Below are positions 47,130 through 54,445 of a DNA stretch of 64,000 nucleotides, in pieces. Source of the stretch: Clostridium fermenticellae. GTDB lineage: Bacteria > Bacillota > Clostridia > Clostridiales > Clostridiaceae. Below the pieces are notes generated by a model. It was not told the origin of the DNA and made no database searches. It worked only from the letters and a program-made list of their open reading frames with translations. Numbering within the stretch: the stretch's first letter is position 1; each line of letters opens with the position of its first letter. Location: assembly GCF_003600355.1 (NCBI RefSeq), contig NZ_CP032416.1, forward strand, positions 2,128,183 through 2,192,182, given 5' to 3'. A program made the position numbers and the translations under genes.

Positions 47130-47837
47130 TTATTCCTCCTCTCTTCTATATTTTTTTGCAACTTGTGTAAACAGTTTCTCAAGGTCTTCTCCTTTTTTCA
47201 TGTTTCCTTGATATACCATAATACCATCTGAAATAATTCCGATTTCATCTACTATCTGTTCAACTTCACTTAATATATGACTTGACAGTATAACAGTAAT
47301 TCCTTGTTTTGGAAAGGATTTAATTAGTTCACGGAGTTTTTGTATACCAAAAGGATCTAATCCATTAGTAGGTTCATCTAGTATTAAAAGCTTTGGATTA
47401 TTTAAAAGAGCAATTGCAATACCAAGTCTTTGCTTCATTCCCATCGAGAACTGATATGCTCTCTTTTTACCAGTGTTTTTTAAATCAACCATTTCAAGTA
47501 CTTCGTCAATCCTTTTATCAGGCAAACCCAAAACTATTGTGCGTACCTTCAAATTTTCCCTTGCAGTAAGGTTTCCATAAAGTGGTGCCTCCTCAATTAA
47601 AGCTCCAACATTTTTCAAATCATTTCTGCTCCAATTATGCCCTTCAAAGAAAATTTCTCCACTGCTCTTTAAAAGCATTCCAGTTATTATCTTTAATGTT
47701 GTAGATTTTCCAGCTCCATTAGGTCCTAACAGTCCATAAATAGAATTTTTTCTAACCTTAAGTGATATATTATTAACCACCATTTGTCCTTTAAATTTTT
47801 TACAAAGATCCTTAGTCTCTAAAATCAAACAATCCAT
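47130..47837 (-). CDS. Lantibiotic-protection ABC ATPase (SpaF/CprA-like)
   Basis: This 235-residue ATPase has Walker A 'YGLLGPNGAGKSTTLKIITGML' near residue 35, the signature 'YQFSMGMKQRLGIAIAL', Walker B 'LLILDEPTNGLDPFG' and H-loop 'VILSSHILSEVEQI'. The short BcrA/SpaF form fits a dimer working with two permeases. It is the first gene of a five-gene operon (ATPase, two permeases, regulator, kinase), the content of C. difficile cprABC-K modules. No lantibiotic precursor or modification gene is near. I use ATG 47837; a GTG at 47846 is possible. Confidence 0.9.
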   Translation of the reverse strand: MDCLILETKDLCKKFKGQMVVNNISLKVRKNSIYGLLGPNGAGKSTTLKIITGMLLKSSGEIFFEGHNWSRNDLKNVGALIEEAPLYGNLTARENLKVRTIVLGLPDKRIDEVLEMVDLKNTGKKRAYQFSMGMKQRLGIAIALLNNPKLLILDEPTNGLDPFGIQKLRELIKSFPKQGITVILSSHILSEVEQIVDEIGIISDGIMVYQGNMKKGEDLEKLFTQVAKKYRREEE

Positions 47838-47879
47838 TATAGTCACTCTCCTTATCTGACTATATAATAGTTTATAATT

Positions 47880-47914
47880 ATAAAGTTTTTATAAGGAAAA
47901 AAGATAAAGTTTTT
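47880..47914 (-). promoter_or_regulatory. Direct repeats upstream of the resistance operon
   Basis: Two exact 11-base copies of AAAAACTTTAT (minus strand) lie at 47904-47914 and 47880-47890, 24 bases apart. An A/T-rich -10 candidate (TATTAT) lies just downstream. Spaced direct repeats ahead of an OmpR-regulated operon suggest response-regulator binding sites. This is inferred. Confidence 0.4.
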
Positions 47915-47976
47915 AGCTTCATCTTTTACAAAGTCTATATAATAAGATTTAAACCCCTAAGTACGAAAATAAAAAT

Positions 47977-48004
47977 AATTGCACTAATTTATACTAGTAC
48001 AATT
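47977..48004 (-). terminator. Terminator of the MarR-Fur operon
   Basis: On the minus strand AATTGTACTA pairs with TAGTGCAATT (one U-G pair), followed by ATTTTTATTTT. The 238-base gap to the ATPase operon holds nothing else I can support. Confidence 0.7.
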
Positions 48005-48085
48005 ATCTTATAATCTATTTTTTACTCGTAAAATACACTTTTTTATAAAATTATAAATATCCAATAGTTCGTAATATTTTTAAAC

Positions 48086-48544
48086 CTATGAATCTGCACA
48101 TTCCTTACAAATACCATAATAAACAATACTCTCACTATCAATTTTAAAATCATACTTATTTTCAATAAGCTCTCTTCCCGCATTTAGCTTTTCTAAAATT
48201 TCACTATCATAAGCTCCAATTATTCTTCCACATTTTTTACAAACCATGTGAGGATGATCTAACTTTTTATCCGGAATTGTCAATTCATATCTTGCATAAA
48301 TTTCACCAGTTTCAATTTTCTTCAGTACACCAATTTTTTCAAACGCAATTATAGATCTATATACTGTAGAAATACCAATTTCATTGCAATAAGCTTTTGA
48401 AAAATTATAAACTTCTTCAACATTCATATGTTTATAATTTTTTTCAAAAAAAGCATTTAATACTGCATTTCTTTGATTTGTAAGTTTAAGACCATTCTCT
48501 TGAATTATGAATTTTATTTTTTCCTGAATTTCTTTTGGTATCAT
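48086..48544 (-). CDS. Fur-family metal or peroxide regulator 1
   Basis: This 152-residue protein has the Fur winged helix ('LTNQRNAVLNAFFEKNYKHMNVEEVYNF', 'GISTVYRSIIAFEKIGVLKK'), the metal-site 'DHPHMVCKKCGRIIG' and a second zinc pair 'CKEC' near the end. Both structural Cys pairs are present. It lies 33 bases downstream of the MarR gene and shares its promoter. I cannot tell Fur from Zur or PerR on these residues; two good Fur boxes at 52246 and 54016 are candidate targets for it or for the paralogue at 50621. Confidence 0.9.
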   Translation of the reverse strand: MIPKEIQEKIKFIIQENGLKLTNQRNAVLNAFFEKNYKHMNVEEVYNFSKAYCNEIGISTVYRSIIAFEKIGVLKKIETGEIYARYELTIPDKKLDHPHMVCKKCGRIIGAYDSEILEKLNAGRELIENKYDFKIDSESIVYYGICKECADS

Positions 48545-48577
48545 ATTAAAACTTCCTTTAAAAAACTTAAACCTATG

Positions 48578-49108
48578 CTAAAAGTTATCCTCAATTCCAT
48601 GATGGTATCCATGAAATCTATGGCACTCATGATAGCCATGATAACCATGGAATCCGAATTGTAAATCGCCAATATCATATGAATTAAAAGTGTGAGATAA
48701 TTTTTCAATAATCGCAAGCATATTTTTTATTTCTTCTTCAGAAAGATTTTCAAATAAAAGATCAGCTAATTTTTGAATATCGTCTTTTGATTTTACTTCA
48801 ATTTCTTTTCCTTTATCCGTAATATAAATATGCATGACTCTCTGATCTTTCTCATCTTGTTTACGCTTAATAAGTTCAAATTGTTCCATCTTTCCTACCA
48901 TTGCAGTCAGTGATGAAGGTCTTACATCTAAAATTTCAGCAAGCTCACGCTGTGTAATACCATCATTTTCAGCAACCACAGTGAGCAATCTTGATTGTGC
49001 TCCTCTATAATGATTTCCTTCATGCATAGCTTTATACGCAAAACGATGCATTTGTCTAGCTAAACGCTGTAATTCAATATATAATTTCATTAATTCTTCA
49101 CTTTCCAT
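48578..49108 (-). CDS. MarR-family regulator with a His-rich tail
   Basis: The first 145 residues form a normal MarR winged helix ('QSRLLTVVAENDGITQRELAEILDVRPSSLTAMVGKMEQFELIKRKQDEKDQRVMHIYIT' in pattern). The last 30 residues carry repeated 'HGYH' units with seven His and one Cys, ending 'HHGIEDNF'. Such a tail is unusual for MarR proteins and is a plausible Ni/Zn/Co/Fe-binding element. AGGGGTG precedes the ATG. It is followed by a Fur gene and flanked by two inverted-repeat operators around its own promoter, so autoregulation is likely. Confidence 0.9.
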   Translation of the reverse strand: MESEELMKLYIELQRLARQMHRFAYKAMHEGNHYRGAQSRLLTVVAENDGITQRELAEILDVRPSSLTAMVGKMEQFELIKRKQDEKDQRVMHIYITDKGKEIEVKSKDDIQKLADLLFENLSEEEIKNMLAIIEKLSHTFNSYDIGDLQFGFHGYHGYHECHRFHGYHHGIEDNF

Positions 49109-49128
49109 TAAAACACCCCTAATTTTAT

Positions 49129-49207
49129 TTAGTTATCTAACTAACTTGTTTCAATAGTACTATTAAATATATCCTTTGTCAATAATAAGTTTAGTTTCCT
49201 AACTAAA
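49129..49207 (-). promoter_or_regulatory. MarR-fur promoter with two inverted-repeat operators
   Basis: On the minus strand TTGACA (49177-49182) and TACTAT (49154-49159) are 17 bases apart. One operator, TTAGTTA-TC-TAACTAA (49129-49144), lies downstream of the start of transcription. The other, TTTAGTT-TCCT-AACTAAA (49190-49207), lies upstream of the -35. Centres are 62 bases apart. This fits a MarR dimer pair repressing its own operon. Confidence 0.7.
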
Positions 49208-49414
49208 TATCATATATTCTTATTATATAAAATCTTTATACTAAGATAAATAAATTAATTTCTTGAAAACGTTATATTGACGTGCGTAATTCTATATTTT
49301 GACTAATTTACTATGTATTGTCCTCTTGAAATGATATTTTGAATATGTTATCATAATCTCATTAAAGGATAGTTATATTTGAAATAAATAATCATCCTTT
49401 ATATAAAGTATTTA

Positions 49415-49646
49415 ATTTCTAGAATATTCGCCAAGCTTTTATTTTGAACCTACATTTAAATTTCGGGAGTTCAATATTTAGATAAGGATATGTACCCTTT
49501 TGTGAATCCTTTTAAGGTATTTAGGGCGATAGAAGTATCTGTGAGGACACCCACCTGTCGAGAGATAGGTGTTAAAATTAAAGCACCGATATTCTGGATG
49601 CGAATAGCAAATTCAAAGCCAATGTAAACCTTAGCATTGGCTTTTT
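49415..49646 (+). ncRNA. ssrS: 6S-like regulatory RNA with terminator
   Basis: A candidate promoter TTGAAA (49379-49384), 17 bases, TATAAA (49402-49407) precedes a region with no reading frame. The RNA can close with TATTCGC (49425-49431) and GCGAATA (49600-49606), about 185 bases apart. An extended helix pairs GCTTTTATTTTGAACCT (49435-49451) with AGGTGTTAAAATTAAAGC. A competing local hairpin, ACACCCACCT / AGGTGT, lies on the 3' side. This rod with a central bubble and the ACACCCACCT string fits 6S RNA, which binds sigma-A RNA polymerase. A terminator, GCCAATG / CATTGGC plus TTTTT, is at 49618-49646. Between 49208 and 49378 I see only alternative promoters, such as TTGAAA/TATCAT at 49326-49354. 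Confidence 0.6.
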
Positions 49647-49647
49647 G

Positions 49648-50283
49648 CTATTCACGTGATGTTTCATTCATTCTGCTAATTACCAGCTTATTTATAAATT
49701 CGAGGTTTCCCTCAACAAAGCTAACTATTACAGGATCAAACATTATACATTTGCTAGAAATAATCTCCTTCATACAATCATCAAACTTCATAGCTTTTCT
49801 ATATGGTCTATCAGACATCATAGCATCAATAGAATCACAGACTGCTATTATTCTTGATCCAAGTGGTATATTTGTCCCATATAGACCATCAGGATATCCA
49901 TTTCCATCCCAGCTTTCATGATGATGCAATACTATTTTACTTATAGTATTAAGCTTACTTGATTTACTCAAAATATTATATCCTATTATAGAATGCATTT
50001 TAACATATTCCCATTCATGAGGTAGAAGTCTTCTCTTTTTATTCAATATAACATCTGGTACCCCTATTTTACCAATATCATGAACATGTGCTGCAACATG
50101 AATTTCATTAAGTTTTCTACCCCTGATTTCCAATCTTTTAGCTAACTCATACGTCATAAAGGCAACTCTTTTCGAATGGCCACTTGTATAGTAGTCCTTT
50201 GCTTCAAGTGCAGTCACCAAACTCTCAATTATATCATGGTAAATATATTTTTCATTAAATTTAAACACAATTTCTCTTAGCAT
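49648..50283 (-). CDS. HD-GYP domain phosphodiesterase
   Basis: This 211-residue protein is a stand-alone HD-GYP domain. It has 'GHSKRVAFMTYELAKRL', the HD pair in 'AAHVHDIGKIGVPD', 'VKMHSIIGYNIL', 'VLHHHESWDGNGYPDGL' (the GYP motif) and 'RIIAVCDSIDAMMSDRPYRKAM'. All metal-binding His/Asp residues are visible, so it may hydrolyse cyclic di-GMP or a related nucleotide. No sensory domain precedes it. It overlaps the DUF2325 gene by 23 bases and is the last gene of the fur2 operon. Confidence 0.92.
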   Translation of the reverse strand: MLREIVFKFNEKYIYHDIIESLVTALEAKDYYTSGHSKRVAFMTYELAKRLEIRGRKLNEIHVAAHVHDIGKIGVPDVILNKKRRLLPHEWEYVKMHSIIGYNILSKSSKLNTISKIVLHHHESWDGNGYPDGLYGTNIPLGSRIIAVCDSIDAMMSDRPYRKAMKFDDCMKEIISSKCIMFDPVIVSFVEGNLEFINKLVISRMNETSRE

Positions 50284-50572
50284 TCATTATCTCCCTGACA
50301 TTTTCCTGTATACTGCCTTCCATATGTGCCCATGAACGTTTTGAAAATGCAATTCTAACTCCACACTTTCTTGATTGCCTTTTTATCATTTCAGTTAATT
50401 CATGCTCAACAAAATCCACTAAAACGAGCACTAAATCAGTTTTATCCGGTATTTTTATTTTCCTTGCCTTAGTTTTTCTGCCACTTATATGTTCTATATC
50501 ATCAAATCCATTTTCTTTTAACCTTTTCACTATATTACCAAGCCTATCTCCACCAACCAATAAAATACTCAT
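50261..50572 (-). CDS. DUF2325 protein
   Basis: This 103-residue protein starts 'MSILLVGGDRLGNIVKRLKENG' and has 'HISGRKTKARKIKIPDKTDLVLVLVDFVEH' in pattern, then 'CGVRIAFSKRSW'. This is the DUF2325 family, a small Rossmann-like fold with no known activity. It lies 48 bases after the second Fur gene and overlaps the HD-GYP gene. The operon suggests a link to metal or redox state. Whether it binds a nucleotide or DNA is not shown by sequence. Confidence 0.8.
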   Translation of the reverse strand: MSILLVGGDRLGNIVKRLKENGFDDIEHISGRKTKARKIKIPDKTDLVLVLVDFVEHELTEMIKRQSRKCGVRIAFSKRSWAHMEGSIQENVREIMNAKRNCV

Positions 50573-50620
50573 ATTTTTATCCCCCCATTTCCAATATTCA
50601 TATTAAATCTTGTATAAAAA

Positions 50621-51070
50621 TCATCTTTTATTGCATTCTCCACATACAGAAGATAAAATAAGACTACTGCTTTCAATCTGAATATTATATTTTTTATTTA
50701 TCAAGGATACTAATTTTTTTAGATTATCTAAAACTTCTTCTTCGTTCACATCAATTAGTTCATTACAGAGTTTACACTCAATATGAACATGCACTCTATT
50801 ATCATCTGTTTTTTCAAGTTCATAATAATTTATATTATTTATATTTATTCTTCTCAGTATACCAACTTCCTCAAATAATTTTAGATTTCTATAAACAGTG
50901 CATAGTCCTACTTTATAACATTTTAATTTTCCATATATCTCATCAATATTCATGTGCTTTTTAGAATTGTAAATAATAGAAATAATTTTATACCTCGGAG
51001 CGGTAAGTTTATATCCTTTACTATTTAATTTATTTTTAATACTTTTAATGTCATTTATATTATTCATCAT
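50621..51070 (-). CDS. Fur-family regulator 2
   Basis: This 149-residue protein is a Fur paralogue ('LTAPRYKIISIIYNSKKHMNIDEIYGKL', 'LCTVYRNLKLFEEVGILRR'), with His-x-His and Cys pairs in 'RVHVHIECKLCNELID' and 'SSVCGECNKR'. It heads the operon fur2-DUF2325-HD-GYP. Two in-frame ATGs start it after AAAGG. A perfect 15-base inverted repeat covers its promoter. The recognition helix differs from that of the other Fur protein, so the two may bind different sites. Confidence 0.9.
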   Translation of the reverse strand: MMNNINDIKSIKNKLNSKGYKLTAPRYKIISIIYNSKKHMNIDEIYGKLKCYKVGLCTVYRNLKLFEEVGILRRININNINYYELEKTDDNRVHVHIECKLCNELIDVNEEEVLDNLKKLVSLINKKYNIQIESSSLILSSVCGECNKR

Positions 51071-51084
51071 ATCAAACCTTTTAT

Positions 51085-51137
51085 TTAATATTAATTTAGA
51101 TACTAGTTTGTCAATTTGTACGACTAGTATCTAAATT
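51085..51137 (-). promoter_or_regulatory. Promoter of fur2 flanked by a 15-bp inverted repeat
   Basis: AATTTAGATACTAGT (51093-51107) is the exact reverse complement of ACTAGTATCTAAATT (51123-51137); the spacer is 15 bases. The -35 TTGACA (51109-51114, minus strand) lies in the spacer, and a -10 candidate, TATTAA, is at 51085-51090. The placement suggests a regulator that covers both sides of the -35, perhaps Fur2 itself. It does not match the Fur consensus. Confidence 0.6.
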
Positions 51138-51152
51138 ATATTTTTTTAATAT

Positions 51153-51773
51153 TCAGATACTCACTGCTTGCAAGCACAACTTCTTCACAATTATTTTCAA
51201 ATCAGTTTCTTTTTCAAGGAGCTTTAATGTTGCACTCTTAGAACTATCATATTTTTCAAAAGTTTCTAAAGCTACTTTTCTGTCATGGTAAACCTTCCAG
51301 TATCCACAGCAAATGCATCCATTTCCATTATAATTTATAAAATCCACTACATCTTTAACAGGAATGCCTAAAAATATACCTATTTCATGAGGACAGATGC
51401 ATTTAAGGTATCTTAATTTAAGTAAACCTAAACATTCATTCAATGACATTGAATTAGAGTATCCAAATCTTTGTAGAAATTTCATATTGTTCGTATCAAA
51501 TACAGTTCGGGATAATAATTTGCTATTGTAAAACATCAATATCTTTAAATCAGATTCTGATTTAATTTCATAAACACTTAAATTTATTTCTCTTAAATAT
51601 TTTTCACCATATTTGCTCCATAAATCATACATAGATTTATATTTATTAGAGATAGTAATTATAGTTGATGGCTTATAACCTGATATTGTAGGAGATATAG
51701 CGTAAGTAATAAGGTTAACCATATATCTTTTATCCTCTTCAGTTTTAATAAAATCTAATATATTATCTCTCAT
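51153..51773 (-). CDS. DUF3793 protein
   Basis: This 206-residue protein has the DUF3793 pattern, 'CICPHEIGIFLGIPVKDVVDFI' near residue 130 and 'CICCGYWKVYHD' near residue 155. Both stretches contain Cys, which could bind iron or a cluster. It follows a flavodoxin gene by 23 bases and shares its Fur-controlled promoter. Function is unknown; clostridial genomes often place this family with flavodoxin or iron uptake. Confidence 0.85.
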   Translation of the reverse strand: MRDNILDFIKTEEDKRYMVNLITYAISPTISGYKPSTIITISNKYKSMYDLWSKYGEKYLREINLSVYEIKSESDLKILMFYNSKLLSRTVFDTNNMKFLQRFGYSNSMSLNECLGLLKLRYLKCICPHEIGIFLGIPVKDVVDFINYNGNGCICCGYWKVYHDRKVALETFEKYDSSKSATLKLLEKETDLKIIVKKLCLQAVSI

Positions 51774-51796
51774 ATATATCTCTTTAAGATATTAAA

Positions 51797-52225
51797 CTAT
51801 CCTAATAACTTCTTTCCAAATTCTTTGCACTCTTCTTCAGAATCACCCTCTGGAGCACCATTTACAATTAATCCGTCATTCAATACCTCTGCACCATAAT
51901 CATCATGCATTTTTTCAGTCCAATCTTCCATCCATTTTCCTGATCCCCAACCATATGATCCAAATAATGCAACCTTTTTTCCTTTGAAAGTTTCTGCTGC
52001 AGAGTCAATAAATGGCTGCATTTCTGATTCCTCTACTACTTCATCTCCCATAGCTGGAGAACCTAATATCACAATATCTGCCTCTGTAATATCATTATTT
52101 GATGCTTCTGAAACATTTAACAATTTAACTTCAGCACCATCTTCTTTTGCACCTTCTGATATTAATGAAGCCATAGCCTCAGTGTTTCCTGTTCCTGACC
52201 AATAAATTATATTTACTTTTTTCAA
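51797..52225 (-). CDS. Flavodoxin
   Basis: This 142-residue FMN protein begins 'KKVNIIYWSGTGNTEAMA', the phosphate-binding T/S-G-x-G-N-T loop. It also has 'LGSPAMGDEVVEESEMQPF' and 'FGSYGWGSGKWMEDW', as expected for short-chain flavodoxins. It carries electrons in place of ferredoxin when iron is scarce. I use TTG 52225 because GGAGGTG lies six bases before it; the longer frame's TTG overlaps that site. A Fur box covers the region just upstream. Confidence 0.92.
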   Translation of the reverse strand: MKKVNIIYWSGTGNTEAMASLISEGAKEDGAEVKLLNVSEASNNDITEADIVILGSPAMGDEVVEESEMQPFIDSAAETFKGKKVALFGSYGWGSGKWMEDWTEKMHDDYGAEVLNDGLIVNGAPEGDSEEECKEFGKKLLG

Positions 52226-52245
52226 AACAAACACCTCCAAATATT

Positions 52246-52300
52246 GATAATGAGTTTCATTCTCAATAATTATATTATACGTATCTAATTAATTTGTCAA
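52246..52300 (-). promoter_or_regulatory. Fur box and promoter of flavodoxin-DUF3793
   Basis: GATAATGAGTTTCATTCTC (52246-52264) matches the 19-base Fur consensus at about 16 positions. Upstream, TTGACA (52295-52300, minus strand) has -10 candidates TAATAT or TATAAT at 52272-52279. The Fur site would lie over the start of transcription and block it when iron is replete. Confidence 0.8.
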
Positions 52301-52451
52301 TACCAAAAATTATAAATTTATCCGATACTCTAATCAATTTCCTTTTCTACAGTATTAAGTATTTGTAAATTCAAAGTTTATATTCAACTTATGGTTATTG
52401 AACCAAAAGTTAATTTACTGGAATATAATTTAAATTATAAACTAGAAACTC

Positions 52452-52603
52452 TTATAGGATTTACAAGTAAACTTAACTTATGCGCATAAAAACCCCAGAG
52501 AAACGACAAACGTCATAATCTCTGAGGCAATACTTCATAATATAGGGTTTGTAATTCCAAGCTTACGCATAAGTTAAGCTCTCATTTATAAATCCTATAT
52601 AAT
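52452..52603. repeat. Palindromic repeat copy D (variant core)
   Basis: The outer ends TATAGGATTTACAAGTAAACTT and its counterpart (TATAGGATTTATAAATGAG on the other strand) continue into a shared CTTAACTTATGCG block. Inside are a hairpin (CCCAGAGA / TCTCTGAGG) and an internal TATAGGGTTTGTAATTCC that matches copy A. It lies 15 bases from the stop of the NRAMP gene. Confidence 0.75.
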
Positions 52604-52617
52604 TTTCATGATATTTG

Positions 52618-53877
52618 CTACACACTTAACAATAAAAATATGTTTAGCATAGTTATAATAATTGCAATACCTACTAATATAAATTTAGAAAATGTACCAT
52701 TTGAATATTTACCCATAACCCTTTTAGATGAAGTTAAATATATTTGAAGAAATACTGTAATAGGAAGCTGCATACTTAAAAACATTTGTGAATAAATTAA
52801 ACCTTTAAATGGATCTGATATAAAAAATATAATCAGAAACGCAAAAATAAGTGATAATCCAACTCCTATCTTAGTATGTGAATCATTTATATCATATGGT
52901 TCATTATATATACCTGCAAATATACTTCCAGAAGCCATACCTGCAGTTATCGTAGATGATATACCAGAAAACAACAGTGCAACTGCAAATATCACTGCAG
53001 CGCCTTCACCAAGCAAGGGCCGAAGCATTTGACCCGCTTGGCTTAGATCAGTTACATCTATGTTATTATTAAAAAAAGTATTTGCCGCAATTAGAATCAT
53101 GGAACTATTTATTAAAAAGCCGATTCCCATAGAAAGTAATGTATCTGTAAATTCATATTTAAGCTGTTTTTCAATTATATGTTCATCTTTAAGATTCCAC
53201 TGCCTGCTTTGTATTATTTCAGAATGAAGAAATAGGTTATGTGGCATCACAACTGCACCAATTACACTCATAATTATAGGCATAGAACCTTTTGGAAAAC
53301 TTGGCATAACCCAATTTTTAATAGCCATTCCCCAATCAACATTGACAAGTGCAAGTTCAATTATAAAAGATATTCCTATAATAGAAACAAATCCGATTAT
53401 CCACTTTTCAAGTTTTTTATAGGAATTGGTAAAAAGCATCCACATAATCATTATAAGAATTATCAAGCTTCCAAATTTTATTGGTATTTTAAATAGCATA
53501 TTCAGTGCTATTGCCGCACCAAGTATTTCCGCCATTGCTGTTGATATAGCTGCCATCATTGCAGTTATCAATACAATTTTACTAAGATACGGTTTAATAT
53601 AGACAGTTGCTGCCTCAGAAAGACAATATCCAGTCACTATACCTAAATGCGCAGCATTATGCTGCAAAATAATAAGCATTATTGTGGATAATGTTATTGT
53701 AAATAAAAGTGCATATCCATAAGTTGAACCAGCTTCAAGATTAGATGCCCAATTACCTGGATCAATAAATCCAACTGTAACTATCAAACCCGGGCCTATG
53801 TATTTAATAAAATCAACTGCCATAAAACGTGGTTTGTGTTTTTCAACAGATAACAGTCTTCTTACCATTTTTATCAT
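52618..53877 (-). CDS. NRAMP-family divalent metal transporter
   Basis: This 419-residue protein has about 11 transmembrane segments. It carries the metal-binding helix 1 motif 'IGPGLIVTVGFIDPGNWASNLEAGSTYGYALL' (DPGN) and 'GAVVMPHNLFLHSEIIQSR' (MPH), both hallmarks of Mn/Fe uptake by MntH/NRAMP proteins. The start has AAGGTGA upstream. A 14-base palindrome lies between its promoter and start. The context, with Fur and Feo genes on either side, supports manganese or iron import. Confidence 0.93.
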   Translation of the reverse strand: MIKMVRRLLSVEKHKPRFMAVDFIKYIGPGLIVTVGFIDPGNWASNLEAGSTYGYALLFTITLSTIMLIILQHNAAHLGIVTGYCLSEAATVYIKPYLSKIVLITAMMAAISTAMAEILGAAIALNMLFKIPIKFGSLIILIMIMWMLFTNSYKKLEKWIIGFVSIIGISFIIELALVNVDWGMAIKNWVMPSFPKGSMPIIMSVIGAVVMPHNLFLHSEIIQSRQWNLKDEHIIEKQLKYEFTDTLLSMGIGFLINSSMILIAANTFFNNNIDVTDLSQAGQMLRPLLGEGAAVIFAVALLFSGISSTITAGMASGSIFAGIYNEPYDINDSHTKIGVGLSLIFAFLIIFFISDPFKGLIYSQMFLSMQLPITVFLQIYLTSSKRVMGKYSNGTFSKFILVGIAIIITMLNIFLLLSV

Positions 53878-53892
53878 TTTATATCACCTTAC

Positions 53893-53942
53893 TATTAGAA
53901 CTAATATTTAACATTATATAATATTTTAATCTAAAAGAGCAA
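53893..53942 (-). promoter_or_regulatory. NRAMP promoter with palindrome
   Basis: On the minus strand TTGCTC (53937-53942), 18 bases, TATAAT (53913-53918). TATTAG-AA-CTAATA (53893-53906), a 14-base palindrome, lies after the start of transcription and could be an operator. It does not match the Fur or standard MntR consensus. Confidence 0.45.
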
Positions 53943-53986
53943 TATAGATCAAATCTAAACTGACACAAACTTTTCCACGGATTTTA

Positions 53987-54103
53987 TTTACATTGTTTTT
54001 CTTATATGCTATAATGATATTGAAAATCATTATCAACGTTATATATTATTTTCTTTAAATAGGCATTATTATAAAATACCATTGAGAATGATTTTCAATA
54101 TTA
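53987..54103 (+). promoter_or_regulatory. feo promoter with two Fur boxes
   Basis: TTTACA (53987-53992), 17 bases, TATAAT (54010-54015) with TGC before the -10. GATATTGAAAATCATTATC (54016-54034) matches the Fur consensus at about 17 of 19 positions and lies directly after the -10. A second, weaker box, GAGAATGATTTTCAATATT (54085-54103), follows. The leader to feoA is about 180 bases and contains no gene. Iron-bound Fur should repress this operon. Confidence 0.85.
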
Positions 54104-54205
54104 TTTAAATTATCTACATAATTTATAACACTACATTTTATATGTCCTTATGTAGTAATACTTACAATTAAAAATATATGTAAATTTTAAAAGGAGGAAT
54201 TTATT

Positions 54206-54415
54206 ATGCCACTTACAATGCTCAGAATTGGAGAACCAAATAACATAAAAAATATTGTAGGAAACGACAGTGCAAAATGCCATCTTGAACATCTCGGTTT
54301 TGTTACAGGTGAAACTGTTACTGTAGTCGCCGAACTTGCGGGAAATCTAATTGTTAATGTAAAAGATGCCCGTATTGCTTTAAGCAAATCAATGGCAAAT
54401 AGAATTATGGTATAA
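54206..54415 (+). CDS. feoA: FeoA-type protein, first copy
   Basis: This 69-residue SH3-like protein has the FeoA core ('CHLEHLGFVTGETVTVVAELAGNLIVNVKDARIALSKSMANRIMV' in pattern). FeoA proteins act with the FeoB GTPase in ferrous iron import. AAGGAGG precedes the ATG. It is first in the operon feoA-feoA-feoB-P12. Confidence 0.92.
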   Translation: MPLTMLRIGEPNNIKNIVGNDSAKCHLEHLGFVTGETVTVVAELAGNLIVNVKDARIALSKSMANRIMV

Positions 54416-54445
54416 CATTCCACCTAAGAAAGGAGATAGATTTAT

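Noticed and set aside
43542-48085. A lantibiotic precursor or modification gene
   Set aside because: I looked for a short Cys/Ser/Thr-rich frame with a leader in the gaps and found none; the module appears to be resistance only.
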